Shown piece after piece: positions 48,709-59,400 of a DNA stretch of 64,000 nucleotides. Below the pieces are notes generated by a model. The model ran no database searches. It was not told where the DNA came from and saw only the letters and a list, made by a program, of their open reading frames with translations. This stretch comes from Strigamia acuminata. Lineage: Eukaryota; Arthropoda; Chilopoda; Geophilomorpha; Linotaeniidae. A program made the position numbers and the translations under genes. The DNA lies in the NCBI GenBank assembly GCA_949358305.1, contig OX442315.1, positions 1,302,001-1,366,000 on the forward strand, given 5' to 3'. Each line of letters opens with the position of its first letter. The stretch's first letter is position 1.

Positions 48709-50460
48709 TGTGACGATTCTACTTTTGGGCTGATTTATTAGTCCAATTGAGATAGATAATTCGGTTTATACAAGACGTTGCTAAGTTTAGCAACAACCTA
48801 ACCGAGATAAGCTACGGAAGTCTTTATAAACATGGCACGTGATCGAATAGAAATAACTTACAGTTTTAGTGTGACATAACATATTTATTACTAAATATTA
48901 ACGACAAATGATGGGTTCTTGACGCGTGTAAACGGGCGGCATCAACTGGTTGAGGATCCGGGCGAAGCCAGAGGGGTACGGCTGACTTGCGGCATCGTCA
49001 CAAATATTGCTACGGAGACGTATTTGGTCCGCAGCATCGATTATCTAAATATGCGAAGAGTCCTTCGCATAAACAGGAATATTCGGCAGAGTATTCCATT
49101 GTTTCAAATGAATAAAAGTCAAGTGATTAAAATAATACAACAAATGAATTGTTATATAAATATTAATTGGGCGGGGACCGTCACGACAATTGAGAGAACG
49201 TCGCGGGAGTTGTTGAGACTCCATCCGCCAGCATGCCTTACGACGACAAGATCTCGTGATCAGGCGCCGAGTATTTAGTTGTACGCTTTTAATTCGCTAT
49301 CGGTGGTACTAACCACCAGGTAAACATTTCTATGGACTTACCGGGTTTAAAAGATATTGCCAATACAGGATTACCAATGCCCGAGTAATTTGTTTAACAC
49401 GATATATTTTGTATATCGTTCACGGGTTACTAACCCGGAGGGTACGATGGGGCGGGGACCGTCACGACAGTCGAGAGAACCATCGCGGGAGGATTTGACT
49501 CCTCCATCCGCCAGCATGCCTTACGATGGCGGGATCCAATGATCGAGCACCGGGTAAAATATTAATCGGCCACTGCCGTTGGATTACCATTATCCAGGTA
49601 GTTGTTTCTCGCAACATCTTTAGATACTACTCACGGGCTACCAACCCGGCGTGTCGCCTGTGCATTAGGCCTTTACCGACTTGTAACGAGCGGAAGGACC
49701 AATCGTAGAAAGACGGGAACCTGCGTGGGCTGTTTACAACAACCATCCTGCAGCGGACTGTGGCCAGTTAGCTGAGGGACCTACTTTCATTTAGCAAGGT
49801 CGTACTGTATACGACCGTTATATTAAGCCACCGTACGAAGTCCTACTGTCCCGTAGAACAGCTGGCTAACGTTACGGGGCCATTTCATGCGAATGCATGT
49901 CTATTACCGGAGTTAGCCTTCCCGAAAAGGCCCTACAACAACAATAACAATCTAGTAATGAATACTAATTGTGGAGAGCTGAGGTGGCCTGATGTGTCGA
50001 TAGAGAAAGTGAGATCAAACGATAACAACAATTCAACTACAGACAGTATATTCATATTCAGTTATCAAGCAAGCCAGGGGGAAGTGAGAAACTGATGCTT
50101 ATATAGTTCTGTAGAACTACTAGATTGGCGACAGCCAATCAGCGTACGAATCGGCGGATTCGTGGGTCACTAGTCCGGACCTAATATATGACTATGTCCA
50201 GATGGGCCCAGTTGGGGTCCGGAAGGGTCCGATTGGTTCCCTTCGACAGGTAAGTAAAGTAGATATTGATTCGATAGAATCAACATCATCAAGTAATTAA
50301 TACTTAATTTATATCGAATAAAATAGTTATATTTTATTCACCGTGTCTAAATAATTATTTATCACATTTTTTAGTCTTTAACCGAGTTTGAAATACGCGC
50401 GTTGGTTAAACAGCGCCATCTATGGTGAACATTGATAACTATCGATTTGTAATCATCACA
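48709..50460 (-). repeat. 3' LTR of gypsy D
   Basis: A 1752-bp LTR inferred from its ends (TGTGACGATT..AATCATCACA), its similarity to the gypsy C LTR ends (shared AGCGCCATCTAT..GGTGAAC) and a G-rich tract following it on the minus strand. The partner LTR is not in the window. Inside are two diverged copies of a 281-bp unit starting at 49170 and 49451 (GGCGGGGACCGTCACGACA). Hairpins of the type CGGGTTACTAACCCG occur near 49302, 49424 and 49637. Confidence 0.8.
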
Positions 50461-51203
50461 CATCCCCCGGTGACAAGCATAGAGTTTACTAACTCTCGAT
50501 TGTCATTCTTAATGGATAAGAATGTTCACCTAATTCTATCGAATTAATCCACTTGGTAAGTATTTTATTAACTTAATCATGTTATTTCTTTCAGAAACTT
50601 CGTCACCCGATTAGACTAATCGGCTTCTCTGCACGGCGCAACTCCCGGTTGCTAAGCGACGGAAATGAACTCGTCCGAACATGGATACATGTTCGAGAAA
50701 ATACAAATTTCGATAGAAATTTTATTTCTCCGTCAAATAAACTTATTCATAGCTTATTAGTCAACAAGATAATCAATAAAAAATAAACTTATGCAAAATT
50801 TTATTTTATCGAAAAATCTAAACTACTAATTTTTATTACGACTGTCATAAAAATTATCGAATTTCAACTTGAAATTCTTTAATACTTCGATCAAAGCAAA
50901 ATAAACACAAAATTTCCACAAATAATTATGAAATTTACAACTAAATCAAACAAACATATATTAATATGATTCGTTCAAACAAAATCAAATTGAATTCGGA
51001 AAGAACAATTAAATTGAATCCAATTTTTAATCAACTATATTCGTTAGAATATTTAAATAATTAGTTCAAAATCTTGAAACAAATGAACACAATACTCGTG
51101 GGAATATTTCGTAATTGCAAAAACACAACAAAACACTTGGAACATTTTTAGTCATAAAAATCTCCACTCGGAAAAAAAATAACGAATGTTAATTTTGTCC
51201 CTT
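50461..51203 (-). other. 3' untranslated region of gypsy D
   Basis: AT-rich, with no credible frame. The minus strand ends CACCGGGGGATG directly before the LTR, a candidate PPT. Confidence 0.6.
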
Positions 51204-52724
51204 TCATTCCTTCTTCTCGACGTCGGTCAAATCTTTCTCCTCCTTTTTCTCGACTTCAGCAGAAGTCAGAAAATCCGACTCTTCAGTCGCCTCTGTCGAG
51301 ACGGCGGAAAATACAGCTTCCTCCGGAGCTTCAATCTCCTCTGGGCTCGGAGGTGGGAATGGCAGATCCTCGAGCAACTCCGCCACGAAATCGACGACGG
51401 AAAGCAGCTCTTCGGCGTCCTCAAACTGAGCGTCGTCCGAAGTCTCGGACTTAGACGCTGGAGGGGCGCTGGATACGTCGGTTACAGCCGCTGGAGGATC
51501 CTCCACGGGTTTGGACGGTGCTTCTACGGCCTGTTGAAGCTTACGAGCTCGCCCTCGTGCCAAGATGTTGGTTCGTTGAACCTTGGCAATTTCTCTCGCT
51601 CGGTCGAGCGTCAGACAGCCTCGTCCTCGTGACATCGCTCTTGGTCGAACGAATTCCTCTACAACCTCGCTTCCAACGCTGTCGGCGGCCTGGACAGTTT
51701 CAGTTGAAACTTCGGAGTCCTCGGACGGCGGCGGCGACTGTCGAAGGAGTTCGACTCTTACGCCGGCGTTGGCTTCAGCGCGAGCCCAGGTGAGGAAGCG
51801 CGGGTCGATGTAAACCGCTTCGCCGCGACTATTCAGGAAAAGTCGGCACTTTGGGCAGTGAGCCCAACATCGCTTTTCGTTCGGCTTAATGCCTTTCACC
51901 ACGTGGGGCTGAACCTCCTTGCGCCACGGCTCCGAACGCGGTCGCGTTTTCCTTCCTCGACAGTTTGGACATCTCATTAATGAGGAACCTGCGGATGCAC
52001 CGCAGCACCACCCACAGCCGACGCAAAATGGGCAGATCGTCTCTGTGGCTTGGTCCGTCACGATGTTATCGTGAGGTATTCCGGCTGCCATGTCACGCTC
52101 GCACTGTTCTTTGCGCAGGCGGGCCTTCTCGTCCTTCTTTCGTGCCTTATTGGCCGCTCGATACTCGCGGTTGCGAGAAACAGGCTCCGAATAACGCAGA
52201 GCGCCCGGCGGCGGCTCATTCCATCCGTATTCAGATGCCGAAGACTCAGCACCAGCAGGAAGATGCGTAGCAGACGTTGATTGTCCCGTCACAGTCGGTG
52301 CAGCCGCATTCGACGTGTTGGCGACGGTGGGCGCCACGCTTGCAGTTGGCGGCCGAAATTCGGGTGAATGCGGGGCCAACGGGACGTTGATAACGTTTGT
52401 GGGCGGATACGCCACCTGGGCCAGCGGGGTCAATTGCGCCGACTCATAAATAGTTGGCTGCGCAGAAGTGGATGGGGCCTGCATCATCGCATTTAAGTCG
52501 AGCGGAAGTCCGTCCGGATGGACACTGAGCCAATTTAGCGTCGCGAGTTGCAGCGGAGTCAGGGCGTACATCGAGGCGGGCGCCGTCGGTATCGGTTGGG
52601 CCCTCATGTAGGCACGTTCCGCTGAACGGCGTTGCTCGTCACTAGACGAGGTGGACGAGCTGGACGAGCTTTCATGACGGTGTCGTCGATGACTCCGTTT
52701 TGAGCGGTGTTTACCACTTCCCAT
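51204..52724 (-). CDS. Gypsy D ORF3, cysteine-rich accessory protein (506 aa)
   Basis: Homologue of gypsy C ORF3, in the same place. The start is set at ATG 52724 (MGSGKHRSKRS), directly after a consensus acceptor (TTTGCGTCTGCAG). The N-terminus is basic and Ser-rich. A helical part follows (LTPLQLATLNWLSVHPDGLP), then a Pro/Thr/Ala-rich linker. The cysteine module starts at residue 231: CPFCVGCGW, CPNCRGRKTR, PW, VVKG, CW-x2-CPKCRLF, ending near EAVYI. The C-terminal third is Glu/Pro/Val-rich and strongly acidic. Conserved cysteines and GCGW with little other similarity point to a selected zinc-binding fold. Nothing suggests a membrane protein. Role unknown; nucleic-acid or chaperone-like binding are guesses. 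Confidence 0.85.
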   Translation of the reverse strand: MGSGKHRSKRSHRRHRHESSSSSSTSSSDEQRRSAERAYMRAQPIPTAPASMYALTPLQLATLNWLSVHPDGLPLDLNAMMQAPSTSAQPTIYESAQLTPLAQVAYPPTNVINVPLAPHSPEFRPPTASVAPTVANTSNAAAPTVTGQSTSATHLPAGAESSASEYGWNEPPPGALRYSEPVSRNREYRAANKARKKDEKARLRKEQCERDMAAGIPHDNIVTDQATETICPFCVGCGWCCGASAGSSLMRCPNCRGRKTRPRSEPWRKEVQPHVVKGIKPNEKRCWAHCPKCRLFLNSRGEAVYIDPRFLTWARAEANAGVRVELLRQSPPPSEDSEVSTETVQAADSVGSEVVEEFVRPRAMSRGRGCLTLDRAREIAKVQRTNILARGRARKLQQAVEAPSKPVEDPPAAVTDVSSAPPASKSETSDDAQFEDAEELLSVVDFVAELLEDLPFPPPSPEEIEAPEEAVFSAVSTEATEESDFLTSAEVEKKEEKDLTDVEKKE

Positions 52725-53780
52725 CTGCAGACGCAAATAAATTATTTTATTAAAAATAATTCCACTCTAAATAATCATTCCTTGAGTCCAAAGAATTAAA
52801 ACGTATTGTTCGCAACGAAAATACACAACTCGAGTTATTTATAACCCCTAACACGTGACACTAATGAGTCACATTCCCCTTGTGTTTATGACACGAGAAT
52901 GGACTCGCCTGACAGCGATTTTCATCGAAAATCGCAACTTGTTGATTTTTCAAAAGAAAAAATCCCCTTAGTTTTATAAACTATTTAATCCAACTTCCGA
53001 GTATCAAAGATAACTTTTCGTATTAATTAATTAACACTTAGTCTAATAAATATCTTACATCGAAAATTCATCGCCAAATAATTTATGCAAGCCTCGACCG
53101 CGACTTGATTTAAATAATTAGTGCCTACATACTTAAAACTTAATAATTCATTATTAATTTTTTAACCCAACTATTCGACTGAATAGCTAAACTTCCAGAG
53201 TGATTTAATGCCGATTCACGCTTATAATACACGTGAATTTATAACTTTTTTATCGGGACGCCGATATTTTCAATTGTTGCGAACAATTTTCTAATTCCTT
53301 AGTCAAAGAATATTAATGAAAACTACTTACAATTAGAAGCTAGTTTTCCGGTTTTGAAGTCGGCTGAATGAATTAGCGTCGAAATTCTCAAGTCGAAAAA
53401 GTGGAGACGGGTCGAAGGGACGAAGTCACTAGTATCCGTGTGTTTTACGAAGTGTTTGTGTGCAATGAACCCTGGGAATTTTATTCCCTATTAATTGTCG
53501 GGTTCGAGGTTTAATCACACCTCGTAAATCTCGTACCTTCGTAATTACGCGAGATTATCACTTTTCAAAGTAATTCTCTGTATTTTGGTTAAAATACATG
53601 TAAATACGACCAAAAAATTAAAATACTCTATCGAATATTTAAGTCCTCGCAACAAATTCATATTTTAATACAAATTTCAATAAATATCGCAATATCTTGT
53701 CCCCCGGTGTTGAGATTATAAATCACTACACCTGTCAGACATGTAAATAATTACAGTCTTCAAGTTTTGAATAAAACTTA
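52725..53780 (-). other. Gypsy D pol-ORF3 spacer
   Basis: About 1 kb, AT-rich, same size as in gypsy C. It has a GTAAGT donor on the minus strand (starting at 53330) and the TCTGCAG acceptor at the ORF3 start. No long frame. Confidence 0.6.
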
Positions 53781-56136
53781 TCAATTCCAACAGAACTTTG
53801 AGGCTTTTCCTCGTTGTTGGTATGGTTTTTTAAATACTGCAGTGATGTTTCGCACAAAATTTTCATCTGCATATTTAGGATTTGGTTTTCGTTCTCGTCG
53901 TGGACGAGTGCTAGTTCGTGGAACTATCGGTTGGGGTTTGCGGGGTTTTCGAGGCGGTTTCTTTGGAACTTCGCCTCTTTTTAACGCCGCTTTCCTTTCT
54001 ATAGCAGTTAAGCGTTGTCTATGTCTATGTTTAGACTTTGTGGGCGCAGATTTGTCAATCTGCACTGAAGTTGAGTCGGATAATTCCATTGGAATTTCTG
54101 AGGAAGTTTCAGGAATTAATTCCATTTCCTCAGCATCCGGAAGTTGATTACTTTCGTCCATCCATTTAGGATTTTCTTGAGGCGAGTAAGAGGCGGACTT
54201 TTGTCCTATTTTCCAAGTCTCAATCGGGTACGACGGAGTATAGGGATACAACGCTTTAATATTTACTGATTTTTCAATCGAACCATCAGCTAATTTGCGT
54301 AATTTATACGCTCCGCCAGGAAGTACTTTAGTAATTTCCCACGGTCCATCTCTCTTCTCGGCAAATCCAGCGGAGATATTTTTATCTGCGCACGAGAGAA
54401 TGTGAGTCTGTTTCCAAACTAAATCTCCAACTTCGAACTCCGTAATTACGAACTTTTGTTCGTGTATTTTTCTATGTCGTTCAAAATTCAATTGAATTCT
54501 GCGATGCATCTCTTGATGCGATCTGCGCAAGACATCCAATAATACTCTGACATATTTCTCTGGATTTTCTTTGTCAAATGGATTGGCATGTTTGATAATC
54601 CTTGGGTCGAAAGGTAATGTTACGATTCTCCCCGTGTTGAGTAGCATTGGGCTTGAACCCGTTGCCGACGAAACGTTATTTCGCATTGCAAATGCGAATT
54701 CGTCTAGATATCTTGGCCATTGTGTGTGCACATCTGTGTACAAAGCCAGCATCGTCTTTATATCTCTATTGGCTCGCTCTGTCGGGTTCGCCTGGGCATG
54801 ATACGTGCTTGTATGGGACGGGCGAATGTTGTACATTTCGCAATACTCATTGTAAATATCGGAAACAAATTGTTTTCCGTTATCGCTCACAATCTTTTTG
54901 GGGTGTCCCCATCTGTTTGTAACAGATCTTAATTCTTGAACGCAGTTAGCGCTCGTGGCTTTGGTCAAAGCCTTAATTTCAACGAACTTGGTACAATTGT
55001 CAATAATGACAAAAATATACTGGTTTTGGGACCTTCTTGCGGGTTTCGGGCCCATCAAGTCCATGTTAATACATTCCCAAGGATTGGTCATGTTGTGTGG
55101 TGTGTAAGGAGCTGCGTGCTTTTTCTGTTGAATAGGCTTGTACTGAGCACAGTGCGTGCAGCTTTTGACGTAGTTCCTGACACTTCTACTCATACCAGGC
55201 CAGAAATATATTAAACGCGTTTTCTCAAGCGTCTTACTCATCCCAGCGTGACCGCTTAGGGGGTGGCCATGACAAGCGAAGAGTACTCGTTTTACGAGTG
55301 AACTGGGTACAACGGCTTTAAAGCCGTTTCCCGAATCATTTAATTCCTCTTCGAACGAAGGGTTAAAATAGATGATCATTTGATCACCATCAACTTCTTT
55401 TTTGTCCAAACAATAGTTTTTGACTTTGTTTTTCCATTCTTTTATTTCAGATTGTGGTATCCCAACAACCTTGTCATTCAATAAATATTCCCGAATGCGT
55501 TTGCATTCAGTATCTAGTAACTGAGCATCTATGATTTCTCTCCTTGTAGGAGGGACTTCTTTAAGTACTTCAGTCAACGCACTGTACAAGGTTTCTTGTA
55601 CTTCCTCCCCCTCCTTTTCTTCAGAACATTCTTTAGAATTTTCTGAAAAATAGGAACGTACACTAGCCAAATATTCTCGTTTCTCTGGGGCACGATTTAA
55701 TGAAACAGAAGGATTTCCGTCCCACTCAGGCCAGTATTGTTTAATTTCAACAGGTTCCACATGATCACGAAGAGGAATGTCTTCCTCTGTTAGTGGGGCT
55801 CTAGAAAGTGCATCTGCAACTTGGTTAGCAGCACCTTTTCGAAAAACAATTTTAAAATTTCCACATTGGATTCTTAAGGCCCATCGGCCAAATTTCCCAG
55901 ATGGTTTAGGCGTTCGCATCAACCATTTCAGTGCTTCTGCATCTGACTCTAAAGTGAATGTACCATATTCGAGATATGGTTTAAATCGATCAATAGCCCA
56001 CACGACTGCGAGACATTCGAGTTCCGGCGTTGTATAACGCTTCTCCGCTCCACGTAAAACTCTGCTTGCATAAGCTACAGGTCTGGGTACAGAAATGTTT
56101 TTCTGCTTCTTTTCATCGAATATATCGACGTCTTGG
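53781..56136 (-). pseudogene. Gypsy D Pol, C-terminal segment (RNase H, integrase)
   Basis: Continues the pol frame of 60907-62711 beyond copia-4. Joining the two parts with one CAAAG gives 4161 bases, 1387 codons, without internal stop. This part has the rest of RNase H (PELECLAVVWAIDRF), the integrase finger HPLSGHAGMSKT with SCTHCAQYK, and the catalytic core motifs NMDLMGPKP, VSDNGKQF and NPTERANRD. A GPW version of the GPY/F module and a long basic Pro/Lys/Arg tail complete it. Every catalytic residue I checked is present, so only copia-4 disrupts it. Confidence 0.93.
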
Positions 56137-56141
56137 CAAAG

Positions 56142-56349
56142 TGTTAGATTTAATCTATTGTTACAAATTGTCAATAGTTTTAACGTTATCAAATGTGTGA
56201 ACGTTGCACGCACGTAATGCACGTGCAATTGAATTGTTGTTAAAACTTTCGCAAAGTAAAGACGTGTTTATGTTTCATCCGTTTTTGTGTGCTGATTTCA
56301 ACTCATCTTGGACATTCGAAATCTTCAAGGAACCTTAGTGGAACCTACA
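56142..56349 (+). repeat. 5' LTR of copia-4
   Basis: 208 bp, TGTTAG..TACA, followed by AG and the PBS. Confidence 0.96.
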
Positions 56350-56351
56350 AG

Positions 56352-56361
56352 TGGTAGCAGA
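56352..56361 (+). other. Primer-binding site of copia-4 (initiator tRNA-Met)
   Basis: TGGTAGCAGA, ten bases complementary to the 3' end of initiator tRNA-Met, two bases after the LTR. Confidence 0.85.
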
Positions 56362-56477
56362 AGGCCGGTTTTTTCTTCGAAAAGAAGTATCCACGGCACT
56401 CAGACGACATTTTTCGAAGATTCGAGTGAGAACGAAGTGCGCACGTGACGGAATTCAAAAATCGAACGTCGTGAAAA

Positions 56478-59400
56478 ATGGCGGATGCGATTTCGGGCAG
56501 TTCATTGAATCGGATTGATCTTCTTACACCGGAGAACTATTTCATCTGGCAGTTTAAGGTTGGAACTTTATTAGCAGCTAAAAGTTTGAAAAATATGATC
56601 ACGGACCCAGCGGTGGTTGAACCGGTGGTGGGCTCTGCGGATTACGCAGATAATCTCGTAAAATATAACACTTGGGTGAAAAACAACAACGAGGCACTCG
56701 GCATCATTATTTTGACCGTTTCGAACGAGGAAGCGACGAATTGCATGGGGAAAACCAGTGCAAAAGAAGTTTGGGATGCGTTAAAAGCGCTGTACGCCGG
56801 AACGACGGAAGAACGTCAAATCGACGCGGCGGCAGAATTAAGCGAATTACGTATGAAACACGACGAGGGAATTGACAGCTACTTAAACAGGGCGAAGTCG
56901 ATTCAATCGAGAGCCAAGGCAGTCGGACGTGACATCAAGGATCGCGAATTGATGATGTACGTGACGCGTGGTCTCGTGACAAGATTTTCCCACATTGCAA
57001 GGAATTTTCGATCGAATGCAGCCGCAACAATTGAAGAATTACGACGTGAACTCAAAATGGAGGACCAATGGTCAGCGTTTAATTCGAAAGGAGCAGCGAC
57101 GGAAAGCGGGACAGTGGCGTTCAAGGCACAAGTCGGAAAAAATTCGGGAGGCAGGAAAACAAAAGGTGGGACAAAATTTGTTTGTTATGAGTGTGGCAAA
57201 AGTGGCCATATTGCCAAAGACTGTTGGCAGCGCCATCCAGAGAAGCGCCCCGCGAAAATGGCGCAACGACCAAAGGAGGCGGCAAAAATGGCGCAGGCTG
57301 AAGTAGAATTTGCAACAATACAACACGCGCTAGTGGTTGAATTGGAATCGAGCGATCACCTTGACGACTGGATTTTAGATTCAGGAGCTTCTGTGCATAT
57401 GTCGAGCAAGCGCGAGCTGTTTAAAACGTTTGTTGAGATGGAGACAACAATAACCACAGCCAAGAAAGGTGTGAAGCTTCTAGCAACTGGAAAAGGAAGC
57501 ATAATTTTGGATTGTCAACTCGACGGAGCAGCAACAATGAAGATTTTGCTGCAAGATGTGCTCTTTGTTCCAGAGCTGAAGGGGAACTTGCTCTCAATTC
57601 CGCGCTTGACGGCAAAGAATTACACCGTGCAATTCAGGGGAAACTGGGCGGACATTAATAGTCCAATTGGAGAGACGATTGGAAAGGGAGCAAGGTGTGG
57701 CACCATGTATTTATTGCAACTGAAAAAAGAAGAGCAAGCGAATGCGGTTGCCACGACAACTAAACAAACCAAGGAAATATGGCATAAACGATTGTGTCAT
57801 GCAAACGAACGAACAATCGACAAGATGACCAACAAGGAATTGGTTTACGGGTTGGAATACAACAATGCACCATTGGAGAAATGCACCGCGTGCATACTCG
57901 GAAAAATGACGAAGAGCCCGTACAAACGAATAAACGAGAAGCAATCGGATGATGTTTTGCAACTAATACACATGGATTTGATTGGACCATTCAAGACACC
58001 ATCAATGGGAGGAAGCAGGTACGCTTTTGTAATTACTGAAGACTTCACGCGCAAGAAGTTTGCTTATTTCATGAGCGAGAAATCTCAAACATTTGATTTC
58101 TTCAAGTCATTTAAAGCAATGGCGGAAAAGCAAACGGGGAACAAATTAAAGCGTATTAGAAGCGACAACGGAGGCGAGTTTGTCAACGAGAATTTTAAAC
58201 GTTTATGCAACGATGAAGGCATATTGCACGAGCTCACAGTGCCATTTAATGCAGCCAGCAACGGCATTGCGGAGCGTACGAATCGAACGCTCATAGAGGC
58301 GACACGGACATTACTTTTGGAATCGGGCCTACCACAAATATTTTGGGCCGAAGCATTTTCAACGTCGATACACGTAAAAAATCGAACTTTGACGAAACCA
58401 AATGGGGATTTAGTTCCAGAAGAAATGTGGATGAAGCGCAAGCAATCAATAAAACATCTTCGAGTTTTTGGTTGTGAGGCTTTCCTGCACATCCCAGCAG
58501 AGAAGAGGCAAAAGCTTGATCAAAAAGCAAAACGCGGAATATTCGTGGGATACTCGACGGATAGAAAAGCATTTAGGATTTACGTCCCAGCCGAAAAGAA
58601 AATACAAGAAGGTAGAACAGTGGAATTTAATGAAGAAATTCGAGGGGCGGACATCTTTAATTTGACAAAACCGGACGAAAATAGGCGTTTTTGTCAAGAA
58701 TACGAAGACGAGGCAATTGTTGAAGCAAATGATAACGATGACGACAATGCTCAACGACCAGCAGTGATTGCTGAAGACGCGCAGCCGAATCTACAACAGG
58801 TACAACCGGCGCAGGTTGGCAGACCTCGGGGATCAACACAAGCCGTGCTCCAGCAGCGACACGCGGAACAAATGGAGCAGCATGAGCAACAATTGCAACA
58901 AGAAGGTGTATGTCGATCACAGCGCATCGCAGCACAACATGAAGCAGTAAATGCAGCGGTCGAAGCGGCGAATGTAGCATTCGAAGGCGTTGACGACTTA
59001 TTTACACCGGAAACATACGAGCAAGCAACAAACTGTGACGACAAAGAGAAGTGGAAAGCGGCGATGGATAGTGAAATAGATTCATTGCACGTGAACAATG
59101 TTTGGACATTAGTAAAGAAGGAAAAGCAAATGACTACGATAAAGAGCAAATGGATTTATCGGATAAAACTCAACGTAGACAGGAGTGTAAATAAATACAA
59201 GGCAAGATTGGTGGCAGTGGGGTATTCCCAGAGAGCAGGCATAGATTACACAGAAACTTTCTCGCCAGTTGTAAGAGTCGAATCACTCCGCATCATTTTA
59301 TCCATGGTGGCCAAGCACAAATTGATGACGCGTCAGTTTGACATAAAAACAGCCTACCTGTACGGCCTGATTGATGAAACGATTTTCATGGAGCAGCCGG

